Source: Paenibacillus ginsengarvi
GTDB lineage: Bacteria > Bacillota > Bacilli > Paenibacillales > NBRC-103111
DNA length: 64,000 nt
NCBI RefSeq assembly: GCF_003626695.1
Contig: NZ_RBAH01000005.1
Location: 1 to 64,000, forward strand
Direction of reading: 5' to 3'
Shown here: one piece after another, positions 15,943 to 24,885 of the stretch
How positions within the stretch are numbered: position 1 is the first letter of the stretch
How the letters are laid out: every line of letters starts with the position of its first letter
The notes under the pieces: generated by a model
What the model saw: only the letters and a program-made list of their open reading frames with translations
Told to the model about the DNA's origin: nothing
Databases searched by the model: none
Position numbers and translations under genes: made by a program

Positions 15943-16923
15943 ATGCCAGAACAAGATGTGGTACTCGGAATAGACGGAGGAGGGTCTTACACCCGGGTCA
16001 TGGTCAGCGATTTGCAAGGGCGTATTCTTTCTTACGCAGAAGGAGGAGCATCGTCCATCCATAAAGACAGCAACGCCGCCGAGAACGTGCGCTCGGCCAT
16101 ACGGAGCGCTTTGGCAAACGCCGGATGCCGGCCGGGAGAAGTCAAAGGGCTTTGCGCGGGGGTAGCCGGTTACGACTCCGAGCGGGACTTGGAGTGGGTC
16201 GAAGCATTAACTGACGTCGAAGGGCTGGAAAGTCCGAAGTGGCATGTCAATGACGCCGTCATCGCTCATGCGGGAGCGTTTCTTGGGGAGCCCGGCATCG
16301 TAGTCGTGTCCGGCACCGGCTCGATCCTGTTCGCCATTACGGAAGACGGCACCCGGCGCCGAAATTACGATTTCCATCATTATGCCGCCAGCGCCGCCCG
16401 ATTTCTTTCCTACGATGCGGTTTTCGAGATGTTGGCCGGCCATGCGCGAGAGTCGGACGAGTTTCTGATGCGGGACGTTCTTCGTTATTGGAACGCTGGG
16501 GATATGGAGCATTTTCGCAGCATAGCCGCGGGAGGCTTCGTGGAGGATAGGCAGGAACGCAACAAACGGTTCGGGTTAATGGCGCCGATCGTAACGGAAG
16601 CCGCCAAGGGAGGCAGTCGCCTGGCCCGGCTCGTGTGCGACAGGGCGATCGACCAAATCGTCGTAGGCGTGGAAATGCTCGGCTCCTGCTTCCAAAGCGA
16701 CCGGGTTGCGGTGGCGGGCATCGGCAGCGTTATCAACAGTCCGTACATGAAGTCGGAGCTTGCCGCCAAGCTGGAGCACGGTCAAAACAAGCAGTATCGC
16801 CTTGCGGACGCTGCGCTTTCCGCGGTGTCCGGGGCGGTGGTGATGGCGTTGAAGCATGTCCGCGCTCCGATCGGCCCGGAAACGTTTCGGGAAATCGGCA
16901 AGCACCCTCGATCGGCTTATTGA
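15943..16923 (+). CDS. BadF/BadG-type ATPase, N-acetylglucosamine kinase-like
   Basis: The 326-residue form starts at the ATG ten bases after GGAGG. It has the ASKHA fold. The phosphate-1 motif is VLGIDGGGSYTRVMVSD, connect-1 is near LCAGVAGYDSE, the phosphate-2 loop is GIVVVSGTGSI, and an adenosine-site Gly pair is in VAVAGIGSVINSPYM. In Firmicutes, stand-alone members of this length usually phosphorylate amino sugars such as GlcNAc. Here it heads an apparent operon with an ABC-2 exporter cassette (24-bp gap), an unusual partner for a sugar kinase. A divergent LysR gene is the likely regulator. Confidence 0.8.
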   Translation: MPEQDVVLGIDGGGSYTRVMVSDLQGRILSYAEGGASSIHKDSNAAENVRSAIRSALANAGCRPGEVKGLCAGVAGYDSERDLEWVEALTDVEGLESPKWHVNDAVIAHAGAFLGEPGIVVVSGTGSILFAITEDGTRRRNYDFHHYAASAARFLSYDAVFEMLAGHARESDEFLMRDVLRYWNAGDMEHFRSIAAGGFVEDRQERNKRFGLMAPIVTEAAKGGSRLARLVCDRAIDQIVVGVEMLGSCFQSDRVAVAGIGSVINSPYMKSELAAKLEHGQNKQYRLADAALSAVSGAVVMALKHVRAPIGPETFREIGKHPRSAY

Positions 16924-16947
16924 CACTGGAGAAAAGAGGTTTGACGA

Positions 16948-17739
16948 GTGGCCGTTCTTATCGAATTTGCCAAACAATCGTTCAAACAGCGTTTCATCTA
17001 CCGGATGAATGCTTACATGATGGTCGCGAGCTCGTTCGTCGGTTTGATCATCATGATGAGCGTGTGGAAAGCGCTTTATAGCGGAAAGTCGTCCGTAGGC
17101 GGCATTACCTACGAGGATATGATTCATTATGTCATCTTGAATATGCTTGTCCAGGCGTTGATTCGGTCGCGGATCGGGCAGAAGGTGGGGGAACGCGTCG
17201 AGAATGGCGCCATCAGCATCGATCTCATTCGGCCCGTTTCGTTCAAAGGCTATTTTTTGGCCGATCAGTTCGGCGAAAATTTGTTCAGCTTTGTATTCAC
17301 GACCTTGCCGGCCGTCTTGGCGGCCATGCTGGTTTGGGGATTTTCCGTGCCGGACAGTGCGCTGCGGGCCGCTCTTTTTGCCGTTAGTCTGCTTGGCGGC
17401 ATCGTTTTGATGAATCAGATCAACTACATGTTCGGGATGCTGGCGATATGGCTCAAAACCGCTTATTTCATCAACTTCATTACGGGCGCGGTCATATCGC
17501 TGTTTGCCGGGTCTTTTGTGCCCTTATGGTTTTATCCGGACGCTCTGCGCACCATCAGCATGATGCTGCCGTTTCATCTGGTCGGATTTCAGCCGATCGC
17601 CATCTTTCTGGGCAAGCTGTCCATACAGGGGGCCTTCTTGGTCATCGCCGCCCAGGCGGGCTGGCTCGTGCTGCTGCTCGCGATCGAACGGTGGATGTGG
17701 AACAAGGCGCAGGCTCAACTCGATATCCACGGAGGGTGA
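16948..17739 (+). CDS. ABC-2 family transporter permease, subunit 1
   Basis: The 263-residue protein starts at GTG, eight bases after GAGG, and has six hydrophobic segments. The N-terminal pattern FKQRFIYRMNAYMMVASSFV and the ENGAISIDLIRPVSF loop are characteristic of the ABC-2 (DUF990-like) permeases that occur as pairs with one ATPase. It forms the membrane channel with the next gene product. These systems export lipids, peptides or drugs; the substrate cannot be read from sequence. Confidence 0.85.
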   Translation: MAVLIEFAKQSFKQRFIYRMNAYMMVASSFVGLIIMMSVWKALYSGKSSVGGITYEDMIHYVILNMLVQALIRSRIGQKVGERVENGAISIDLIRPVSFKGYFLADQFGENLFSFVFTTLPAVLAAMLVWGFSVPDSALRAALFAVSLLGGIVLMNQINYMFGMLAIWLKTAYFINFITGAVISLFAGSFVPLWFYPDALRTISMMLPFHLVGFQPIAIFLGKLSIQGAFLVIAAQAGWLVLLLAIERWMWNKAQAQLDIHGG

Positions 17740-17745
17740 TTCGCG

Positions 17746-18546
17746 ATGGAGTACGTTTCTTTATACTGGCGGTTCGTCCGGATCCGGTTGAAAGGAATCG
17801 CCCAATACCGCGGCGCGTTTTGGCTGAATTCGCTGTCGAAAGCATCGCTATGGATAGTCGAAGTTTTTTTGATCTGGGTGCTGGTGGACCGCTTCAAAAG
17901 CATCGCCGGCTGGGGACCTTACGAGTTGATGCTGCTGTACGCCTTGAATTTGGGCTCCTATGCGTTGGCCGGTTTCTTTTTTTATCATCCGTTTACCTCC
18001 CTGCCGAGGCGCATCCAGACGGGGGAGTTCGACGAGATGTTGACGAAGCCGCTCAACCCGTTCCTGTACTTGCTCAGCCGGGAGTTCAGCACCGGCTACT
18101 TCAGCAATTTGACGGTTGCGCTCGCGGTGATGATCTTTTGTTTTCGCCGGCTGGATCTGACTCTCGGCGTGACGGATGCGCTCTTTTTGGCACTCGTGCT
18201 GCTGGGCGGAGCGTTGATTCAGGCGGCCGCCTTCGTGTATACGGCCGTGCCGGCTTTTTGGATGGTGCAAAACAACAGTCTGGTCAGCCTGATCTTCGAT
18301 CTGAAAGATTTCGTCAAATACCCGATAACCGCTTACCATTGGATCGTGCAAATCGTGCTGACGCTCGTCGTTCCTTTTGCTTTTATTAATTTTTACCCGG
18401 CGCAGCGCTTTTTGGGCAAAGCGGATGAAGGGTTGTTTCATCCCGTATTCCAGTATTTGACTCCGATCGCGGGAATGGTCCTGTTTGCCGGAGCGTATGC
18501 GTTTTGGAAAATCGGAATCCGTCAGTACCATAGCACGGGTTCGTAG
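17746..18546 (+). CDS. ABC-2 family transporter permease, subunit 2 (DUF990-like)
   Basis: This 266-residue, six-segment membrane protein is the second half of the permease pair. The loops RRIQTGEFDEMLTKPLNPF and DLKDFVKYPITAYHWIVQIV are the typical conserved cytosolic and re-entrant stretches. The start ATG follows GGAGGG, only six bases after the previous stop, so the pair is co-translated. It likely heterodimerises with subunit 1. Confidence 0.85.
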   Translation: MEYVSLYWRFVRIRLKGIAQYRGAFWLNSLSKASLWIVEVFLIWVLVDRFKSIAGWGPYELMLLYALNLGSYALAGFFFYHPFTSLPRRIQTGEFDEMLTKPLNPFLYLLSREFSTGYFSNLTVALAVMIFCFRRLDLTLGVTDALFLALVLLGGALIQAAAFVYTAVPAFWMVQNNSLVSLIFDLKDFVKYPITAYHWIVQIVLTLVVPFAFINFYPAQRFLGKADEGLFHPVFQYLTPIAGMVLFAGAYAFWKIGIRQYHSTGS

Positions 18547-18565
18547 AATAAGGGGAATGGCAAGC

Positions 18566-19570
18566 ATGGCGCTCATTGAAATGAAGCACGTATCGAAGCA
18601 GTTCGAGGTACTGGTTCGGCAGGATCGGTTCTGGGGCATCGTTAAGTCGCTCTTCCGCCGCGAATACGTAACGAAGCGGGCTGTGAGCAACATTAATCTT
18701 ACGATCGACGAGGGCGAACTGGTCGGCTATATCGGACCGAACGGAGCAGGCAAATCGACTACGATCAAAATGTTGTCCGGCATTCTTACCCCTACCTCGG
18801 GGGAAGTGCGCGTAAACGGACGTATTCCGTACGTCGACCGGAAAGAAAACGCGAAACAGATCGGCGTCGTCTTCGGACAGCGTTCCCAGTTGTATTGGGA
18901 TTTGCCGATGCGGGATACGTTCGGACTGTATCAAAAAATGTACAAAATCGAGGACGCCGTATTCAAGCGAAACGTCGACTTTTATACCGAATTGCTGGAC
19001 ATGCGGGAATTTATCGATCGCCCGGTGCGTCAGCTGAGCTTGGGGCAAAAAATGCGCGCCGAATTGGCCGTGGCGCTGCTGCATGATCCGAAAATCGTCT
19101 ATCTGGACGAACCGACCATCGGGCTCGATGTGATGGCGAAAAGCCGGATTCGGACGTTTATTCGCGAAGTGAACAAGGAGAAGAAAACGACCGTCCTGCT
19201 GACGACCCACGATATGGACGATATCGAGCAAATTTGCAACCGCATTGTCCTGATCGACAAGGGAGCCCTGATCTACGACGGAGCTTTGCACGACTTCAAA
19301 ACCAGCTACAGTCCCGGCCATCTTCTATCCATGCAATTCGAGGAGGACGACGTCCGAATCGCGGACGACCGGCTGCAAGTCGTCGGGGAGGAAGGGAAGA
19401 CGAAGCATATTTTGTTCCGGCAAGACCGGATATCGGTCGGGGAAGCGGTCAGCCTGCTGACGCGGCAATATACCGTAACGGACATACGCCTGAAGGAGCC
19501 GAACATCGAGGATATTATCAAGCAAATTTACAGCGGCGAAGCGGAGAGAACGGTACAACTGATCGGCTGA
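18566..19570 (+). CDS. ABC transporter ATP-binding protein (ABC-2 exporter type)
   Basis: The 334-residue ATPase starts at the ATG ten bases after AAGGGG. An overlapping longer frame into the previous gene is not supported. Walker A is GYIGPNGAGKSTTIKML, the Q-loop region is VVFGQRSQLYWDLP, the signature is LSLGQKMRAELAVALLH (LSxGQ), Walker B is KIVYLDEPTIGLD and the switch His is in TTHDMDD. The extended N-terminus with an inserted RQDRFWGIVKSLFRREY segment and the ~80-residue C-terminal domain are typical of NatA/DrrA-like exporters. With the two preceding permeases it forms a complete exporter. Confidence 0.9.
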   Translation: MALIEMKHVSKQFEVLVRQDRFWGIVKSLFRREYVTKRAVSNINLTIDEGELVGYIGPNGAGKSTTIKMLSGILTPTSGEVRVNGRIPYVDRKENAKQIGVVFGQRSQLYWDLPMRDTFGLYQKMYKIEDAVFKRNVDFYTELLDMREFIDRPVRQLSLGQKMRAELAVALLHDPKIVYLDEPTIGLDVMAKSRIRTFIREVNKEKKTTVLLTTHDMDDIEQICNRIVLIDKGALIYDGALHDFKTSYSPGHLLSMQFEEDDVRIADDRLQVVGEEGKTKHILFRQDRISVGEAVSLLTRQYTVTDIRLKEPNIEDIIKQIYSGEAERTVQLIG

Positions 19571-19629
19571 ACCTCCGGGCCGCGTAAGGAACAAGAGATT
19601 AAGCACAAGAGCAGAAAATTCCATCATGA

Positions 19630-19661
19630 CGAGGCTGCCCGCGAATCAATCGGCGGCCTCG
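19630..19661 (+). repeat. Hairpin repeat after ABC cassette (GACGAGGCTGCC family)
   Basis: CGAGGCTGCCCGCGAATCAA then TCGGCGGCCTCG forms a stem but lacks a T-run. It matches the copy at 9.79 kb. Confidence 0.6.
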
Positions 19662-19819
19662 CATCACGAATGCAGATGCTTAAGCATCGTCCACTGTTGC
19701 GAGGCTTTCCGCCGAGTCGCAATGACTAAAATGGCAAAACAATAGACTAAAATGACAACGCTTTCTTTCGGTGCAGCCTTTATGATGAAGGGGAACGACA
19801 CTTTGGAGGGGAGGCAGGA

Positions 19820-21754
19820 ATGATGAAGGATTTGGAGTATACGTCCGCGACGGAGCCGGGAGACGCGGAGGAAGCGAAGCTGCTGAGGACGATCAGCCGA
19901 AGGAAGCTGCTCGCTTCGATGGGGCTGTCCGGGGCGGCGCTGCTGTCGGGGGGCGTGCTGTATGCCCATGGACAGGGCGGCTCGGTGACGCAGAGCGTGT
20001 ACGGCGGGTCGGGCACGTTTCCCCACGATGCCGACGAGATTGCGTACCAATTGGCGTCGACGACTCCGGAGCGCACGGTCGGCGACAAGCAACGCGAGAC
20101 GGTCAGCGTCAAAGATTTCGGCGCGACCGGGGACGGGACGACCGACGACACGGCGGCGATCCGTGCGGCCGTCGATTATGCCAATGTGGCCGGAGGGACC
20201 GTTTACTTCCCGGCGGGGACTTATCTCGTCGGCAGCGCACCGGGCATCCAGGTGCACTCGTACGTGCATCTGCTTGGCAGCGGGTCGGGGGCATCGCTCA
20301 TTCGCACGAACGGCAATTTGACTGCCCCGATGTTCAACACCGTGGGGAGCCGGATCTGCTTCGATCGATTGGCGCTGCAAGCGCCGAACACGGTGAACGC
20401 CGCGGCTTTGATTAATATGACCGGCGGCGAGAACATTACGGTGCATCGCTGCATGCTGGACGGGGGGCATACCGCGATCTGGCTCAGCCCGCGCGACGGA
20501 GAGAGCTTGTCCGAAGTCCGCATTACCGATAATACGATGGAGCATTTCAACTTCGGCGTGTACATCGGCTCGCACCATACGCAGCTGATCGGCGGAACGA
20601 TCCGGAACGTGATTATCGACCGGAATGTGATCGCCAAAGGGCAGAAGATCGGCGACGGCGGCGACGGGATCAAGACCGTCCGCAGTTGCAGCCATCTCAT
20701 CATCTCGAGCAACTACATCGCCGACCAATCGCGGGACGCGATCGACCTTTTCGCTTCCGGTGATACGGTGGTCATTACCGGCAACATTTTGGTCAACTGC
20801 TTTGTCAAAGGGCTGGACATCAAGAGCGACCTGCAAAATTATCCGGAGAGCAAATACGGCTTCAACGGCCGACGCTTGACGATCTCTGGCAACATTATCG
20901 ACAACAGCGGCTTGGCCGGGGTGGCGATCAGCCAAAATGCGGATAACGGAGACTACAACTATTTGATCGACGTGTCGCACAACCAGATCAGCCGGAGCCA
21001 AAATGAAGCGATTACGTTCAGCGGACGGTTCATCACGCTGTCCCACAACCATATTTTCGAAAACTGCTTGGCCAGCGCCAGCTACCATGCCGTTCGGATC
21101 GGCAAAAATTTGCCGATCGCGCTGACGAAAGACGTTACGATCCAGTCGAACATGATCGTCAACAACGGCTCGGACGCGGGGGCGGGCCATGCCTTGTACA
21201 TAAGCGCATACGTGGAGGACTGCCTCGTCCAGGGCAATACGATCCAGAACGATCCGATATTGCCGAACGCGAAGCAGAAGAGGGGATTGTACGTCAACCA
21301 GCTTACCAAAAACATTCATGTCAAGGACAACCGGATTACGGGTCACTCTACGATCGACGTGACCGTCGTCACCAATGCGGACCTATTAGGGGAAAGCTCC
21401 GGCGTGACGATCGGCAGTCTGGCGGCAGGAACGGGCGGGGAGTACGCGCTGCTGTCGATGCCGAGGCCGGGAGCGATCATCCGGGCGACATGGATCGCTT
21501 CGAACGGGATCGCGGCCGATGCGACCGATTACGTTGTGCTCGACCTGCGAAAGAGGAGCGGAGCGACGGTCACTTCGTTAAGCCAGCATTCGACGGCGAC
21601 GACGGCTGTGTCCGCCTTTACGCGGTCAACGTTTGCGAACGTGAAGTATGTGCCGGTCGCGAAAGGGGACATCCTGACGGTCAACATTACACAAAACGGA
21701 GCCGGCAAGGAGATCAAGAACGGTTATTTCTTAATCGAGTACATCGAGATGTAG
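19820..21754 (+). CDS. Tat-exported pectate-lyase-3/tailspike-like beta-helix protein
   Basis: The 644-residue protein starts at tandem ATGs after a G-rich ribosome site. A Tat-type signal (ISRRKLLASMGLSGAALL) lies at residues 30-55, behind an unusual 28-residue charged leader. From about residue 95, VSVKDFGATGDGTTDDTAAI then YFPAGTYLVG is the classic N-terminal cap of pectate-lyase-3/tailspike beta-helices. Repeated N-I/V-I-x-N turns (ITDNTMEHFNFGVYIGS, ITGNILVNC, ISGNIIDNS) follow to about residue 500. A C-terminal beta-sandwich-like module closes it. It probably binds or cleaves an extracellular polysaccharide. Its signal peptide closely matches the 5.2-kb paralog. Confidence 0.85.
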   Translation: MMKDLEYTSATEPGDAEEAKLLRTISRRKLLASMGLSGAALLSGGVLYAHGQGGSVTQSVYGGSGTFPHDADEIAYQLASTTPERTVGDKQRETVSVKDFGATGDGTTDDTAAIRAAVDYANVAGGTVYFPAGTYLVGSAPGIQVHSYVHLLGSGSGASLIRTNGNLTAPMFNTVGSRICFDRLALQAPNTVNAAALINMTGGENITVHRCMLDGGHTAIWLSPRDGESLSEVRITDNTMEHFNFGVYIGSHHTQLIGGTIRNVIIDRNVIAKGQKIGDGGDGIKTVRSCSHLIISSNYIADQSRDAIDLFASGDTVVITGNILVNCFVKGLDIKSDLQNYPESKYGFNGRRLTISGNIIDNSGLAGVAISQNADNGDYNYLIDVSHNQISRSQNEAITFSGRFITLSHNHIFENCLASASYHAVRIGKNLPIALTKDVTIQSNMIVNNGSDAGAGHALYISAYVEDCLVQGNTIQNDPILPNAKQKRGLYVNQLTKNIHVKDNRITGHSTIDVTVVTNADLLGESSGVTIGSLAAGTGGEYALLSMPRPGAIIRATWIASNGIAADATDYVVLDLRKRSGATVTSLSQHSTATTAVSAFTRSTFANVKYVPVAKGDILTVNITQNGAGKEIKNGYFLIEYIEM

Positions 21755-21784
21755 CACGGCGTGATTGACCACCGTCGTGCCATT
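21754..21784 (+). terminator. Hairpin downstream of beta-helix gene
   Basis: GCACGGCG and CGTCGTGC flank a 12-base loop right after the stop codon, followed by CATTTAAA. It has no strong T-run, so it may be a weak terminator. Confidence 0.4.
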
Positions 21785-22005
21785 TAAACGGACCAGAGCT
21801 GTTTCGACCAATGTAGAGACGGCTCTTTCCTGTGGCCAAGAATTGAATTTATTATGACGAGAACGCTGATATAAGAGCAGGTGATTTTAACAGACCACGG
21901 CTTTCTTAGATCCAAAATAATGACGAGCAAAAAATCTCTACTTTGATGAAACAAAGTATGAACTCACTAAGCTAAACGAAGGCGAATGGTTAATAAAAAC
22001 ACGGA

Positions 22006-22032
22006 GGCAGCCGTCAAGAACGATCGGCTGCC
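22006..22032. repeat. Hairpin repeat (GGCAGCCG family)
   Basis: GGCAGCCGTCAAGAACGATC then GGCTGCC is a second member of the family at 13.17 kb. It sits at the 3' side of the convergent DoxX gene. Confidence 0.6.
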
Positions 22033-22041
22033 TTTGCTCAA

Positions 22042-22413
22042 TCAATGCTTGGAGTTGGCGGCGGGGCGATTTTTGAATAGTAAAACGAGCGCGAGAATCA
22101 GCAGAACGAAAGGTACCCCCGCAGTCGCGGCTCCCTGTCCTGATACCAACGTTGAAACGGTGGCACCTGCCATGATAATCGCGAGAACGCTTGAGGAGAG
22201 GAGTGTGAGCCTTGGCCAGCGAAAGCCTACGATCAAACCAATGGCGGCCAGCGATTCCGCTACCCCGACGATGCGCATGAACCCGACATTATAACCGAGC
22301 GTCTCGGTATAGAGGGTCCGGATCTCCTCGCTGCTCACGAACACCTTCATTAATCCTGACATAAGCAATACTGCGGATAGAAGTACTTGTGCGATGCGAA
22401 CGAACCATTTCAT
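22042..22413 (-). CDS. DoxX-like four-helix membrane protein
   Basis: The 123-residue protein has four membrane segments and the DoxX-type pattern MSGLMKVF, then GVAESLAAIGLIVGF. Ribosome site AGGAG lies six bases before ATG. DoxX relatives are small quinone-redox-associated membrane proteins with little-defined roles. The order ArsR, SRPBCC protein, DoxX on one strand with short gaps indicates an operon that recurs in many Bacillales. The C-terminal RPAANSKH is cytosolic. Confidence 0.8.
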   Translation of the reverse strand: MKWFVRIAQVLLSAVLLMSGLMKVFVSSEEIRTLYTETLGYNVGFMRIVGVAESLAAIGLIVGFRWPRLTLLSSSVLAIIMAGATVSTLVSGQGAATAGVPFVLLILALVLLFKNRPAANSKH

Positions 22414-22422
22414 GGCATGCTC

Positions 22423-22899
22423 CTACGAGGAATGTTTGGCCAGCAGGGCGGCGAAACGATCCATGAGCTCGATTGCACCTTCGGACATGCCCGATTGAAG
22501 TACTCCGTCACGAATTTCTACCGATGGGTACAAAGAAGTTTCCGTCAGTTTCGTTCTTCCTCTACCCAGCTCTTCGAACGTTACCGTGACCAGGCCGACG
22601 GCTGGAACGCCTTCGAATTCGTACGTTTGGACAAGTCGTTCAGGCGATGACACTTCGTGGAAAACGCCGTTATGTGCGTACTCGTTTCCGGCCGGATCTC
22701 GCTGAATGTATCTCCAAATGCCGCCTTTCTTCGCGTTCAAGCTGTCCACGATCGTAGTCATGATGCTGGGACCCCACCATTCGGGGATATAAGCGGGATC
22801 CGTCCACATTTGGAATACGAGCTCGCGGGGAGCTTCGAACGTCCGGCTGATGATTATCTCTTGTTTGTTCGGTTCCGCGACAATGGATGTTTTGGACAT
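22423..22899 (-). CDS. SRPBCC (AHSA1/START-like) domain protein
   Basis: The 158-residue form starts at the ATG nine bases after GAGGAG; a longer frame from GTG overlaps the ArsR stop. The sequence IIISRTFEAPRELVFQMWTD then PAYIPEWWGP is the hallmark opening of AHSA1-type SRPBCC proteins, followed by FHEVSSPERLVQTYEF and TKLTETSLYPS. The fold is a helix-grip with a hydrophobic pocket for small ligands. In ArsR-SRPBCC pairs the protein is presumed to bind or modify a ligand linked to the regulator. Confidence 0.85.
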   Translation of the reverse strand: MSKTSIVAEPNKQEIIISRTFEAPRELVFQMWTDPAYIPEWWGPSIMTTIVDSLNAKKGGIWRYIQRDPAGNEYAHNGVFHEVSSPERLVQTYEFEGVPAVGLVTVTFEELGRGRTKLTETSLYPSVEIRDGVLQSGMSEGAIELMDRFAALLAKHSS

Positions 22900-22931
22900 A
22901 GTTTCATTCTCCTCTACTGGTGGTTTAATTG

Positions 22932-23264
22932 TCACTTCGGTTCAGTATGCTGTTCCTGCACTTTACTGAGAAGTGCGTCCAAACGGCTAAATTGTTCTTC
23001 CTTGGCATTCAGAAACGACTGCGCCCACCTGTCCAACTCGGCGAATCGCTCCTTCCGCACCTTGAAAATTCTCCGGTTCGCCACGGCCTCCACGACGACC
23101 AGCCCGGCATCGGTCAGCACCTTGAGATGCTTGGACGATTGAGGCAACCGAAGACCGAGCCGCTCGGCGATTTCCCCGAGTGTGAGGGCTCCAACGTCCC
23201 GCAAAAGTTCCACGATATTAACCCGATTTGGTTCCGCGAGCGCGCTCAATGTTGCCGCATTCAT
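22932..23264 (-). CDS. ArsR-family transcriptional regulator
   Basis: This is a 110-residue winged-helix repressor: LAEPNRVNIVELLRDVGALT, then LGEIAERLGLRLPQSSKHLK for the recognition helix and NRRIFKVRKERF for the wing. It has no Cys pair of the metal-sensing ArsR/SmtB type, so it belongs to the SRPBCC-linked class. It begins the ArsR-SRPBCC-DoxX operon and most likely represses it. Confidence 0.85.
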   Translation of the reverse strand: MNAATLSALAEPNRVNIVELLRDVGALTLGEIAERLGLRLPQSSKHLKVLTDAGLVVVEAVANRRIFKVRKERFAELDRWAQSFLNAKEEQFSRLDALLSKVQEQHTEPK

Positions 23265-23583
23265 GGATCTGCCTCCTTTCCGACCCTTAGGGATCGTGAT
23301 CTACTTGATAAACTCAATATACCACAAAAGGAATTTTCCTGTAAAGGAAATTTCGCTAATAGGAAACTTTAAACGAAAAGAGACATTAGTTCAACTATAT
23401 GGAGCAGTTTTGCCATGGGCAGCTGCTCCTCTTTTATTAAGCTATTGGGCAGGAATATTCCGATATGAGAAGGAATTTTAATTAAAGGTTTGCCAAAATG
23501 GGGAAGCAAAAAAGCAAAGCGATACATGGAGGGATAATCTGTTAAGTTTATTAGTTATACACGAATAGAAAAGAGGAAAAACA

Positions 23584-24072
23584 ATGAGCGGATATCCCCC
23601 TGAAATTGAACAATTTCACCAAACCTTGTGCAACCTGGCCGGAGTCGATTCTGCCATTAGCAGTGTGGATGATTTGTCTTCTGTGGATACGGAGCTGCTT
23701 TCCGTAACCGAGTATGCCCATCTGCCGCATGCCGCTCTGCTGCGTACCGGGGGAGGGCTGGACAATGAGGTTTTGATTCAATTTGAGCTTGTGCTGCAGC
23801 CGTCACAGGAAGGTTGGCATGCACTTGAGTTTCTAGGCTGGTTCGTCCGCGATTGTGCAAGAGGCGGCCGCAAGATCCAACTGCGGCCGTTTGCGCTGCC
23901 GCCTGTGACGCCTTATGGCAGACAGCTGGGTCATACGTTGAAGTTCCATCTTGATCTCTTCGTGGATGGCATTGAAGACTCACTGGCTCCTGCCCTGCAG
24001 GCTGTATCTGAGATAAACCGGTCCTTAGAACTTGCCATCAGCTTGTATAAGATTAATCAAGCACAAGTATAA
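23584..24072 (+). CDS. Conserved hypothetical protein
   Basis: This 162-residue soluble protein has ribosome site AGAGGAAA before ATG. It contains no recognised motif. Notable stretches are RTGGGLDNEVLIQFELVLQP and GHTLKFHLDLFVDGIEDSLA. The first half is predicted mixed alpha/beta and the last 40 residues helical. No signal peptide is visible. It is flanked by long AT-rich spacers, so probably monocistronic. Function unknown. Confidence 0.6.
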   Translation: MSGYPPEIEQFHQTLCNLAGVDSAISSVDDLSSVDTELLSVTEYAHLPHAALLRTGGGLDNEVLIQFELVLQPSQEGWHALEFLGWFVRDCARGGRKIQLRPFALPPVTPYGRQLGHTLKFHLDLFVDGIEDSLAPALQAVSEINRSLELAISLYKINQAQV

Positions 24073-24192
24073 GATCGCGCCTTTATTTATTGGTTTTGGG
24101 ATCGCTACTTTTCAGCGGTGTGGTGCTTTTCTGTTCTGGGAACTTCCCGATTCCTAGAAGAATAAATAGCTGATATAAATAGTCATCATTAT

Positions 24193-24262
24193 GCTAACGA
24201 AGATAATAGCGGAATTATTATGATTGGAGCAGGCGCCGCGGCGACCTGCTCCAGTTCGTTCA
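24193..24262. repeat. Intergenic hairpin repeat (GGAGCAGGCGCCGCGG family)
   Basis: CTAACG border, then TTATGATTGGAGCAGGCGCC and GCGGCGACCTGCTCC. It differs from the copy at 9.0 kb at only a few positions in the core. Confidence 0.7.
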
Positions 24263-24365
24263 GTTTTAAATCATGAATTGAAGCCTTTATTATGGAGTAT
24301 ATCTTGAGGTTTACGCTACGTGATACTTTATACTTTTTATATATAAAAGAAAGGATTAGATCTCC

Positions 24366-24806
24366 TTGATAAACTCAATTATGGAATCGGGTTACTGTGT
24401 AGAATGCGGGGCGGCGCAACTGGATGGTTTATCTTGTTCGGAACAATTTGAATATCTTCTGGCTTGGGAGCATAGCGTACCTAATCTCTACGCCCTTCAT
24501 TTTTGGACGGTTTCCAATTACATGTTGCAGCATCCATCACATTTTACAAAAGAAGGATACGATCTAACAAAAAGTTTGTTCTGTGATGCTTACGATTACA
24601 ATTGGGAAACCTCTTACATTCTCAAAAAGAATAGGGAAGTCACGACAAATAAAACTTTTAAAATTGTTAATCCTACTCCTTTTTTTGAAAGAGCAAGAGT
24701 TTTAAGAGAATGGACGATGACGGTGAGCGATGTTTATACTGAAGGTGAAAATAATGCGATTGAAAATGTGAAGAAATGGAGGGATTCTATAAGAACTGAA
24801 TTGTAG
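24366..24806 (+). CDS. DUF5946-like protein
   Basis: The 146-residue protein has the opening YCVECGAAQLDGLSCSEQFE and then HFWTVSNYMLQHPSHFTKEG, which fit DUF5946, a small family with an N-terminal CxxCG...C segment possibly binding a metal. TTG is the start with AAAGGA ten bases upstream; an ATG five codons later is an alternative. Biochemical function is unknown. Confidence 0.65.
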   Translation: MINSIMESGYCVECGAAQLDGLSCSEQFEYLLAWEHSVPNLYALHFWTVSNYMLQHPSHFTKEGYDLTKSLFCDAYDYNWETSYILKKNREVTTNKTFKIVNPTPFFERARVLREWTMTVSDVYTEGENNAIENVKKWRDSIRTEL

Positions 24807-24885
24807 AACCTGTATTTTATTTGGAGTTTTTCAATAGTTTAATAAATAAAACGAGTCGCAGCTATAGTAGTGCTGTTAATTATTG

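Noticed and set aside
19664-21346. 560-codon minus-strand frame
   Set aside because: Antisense of the beta-helix gene; composition Arg/Asp/Val-rich shadow.
21924-22004. Protein-like stretch NLYFDETKYELTKLNEGEWL before the DoxX gene
   Set aside because: Might be the tail of a lost gene, but it is only ~25 codons after a stop and runs into a hairpin repeat; too short to support.
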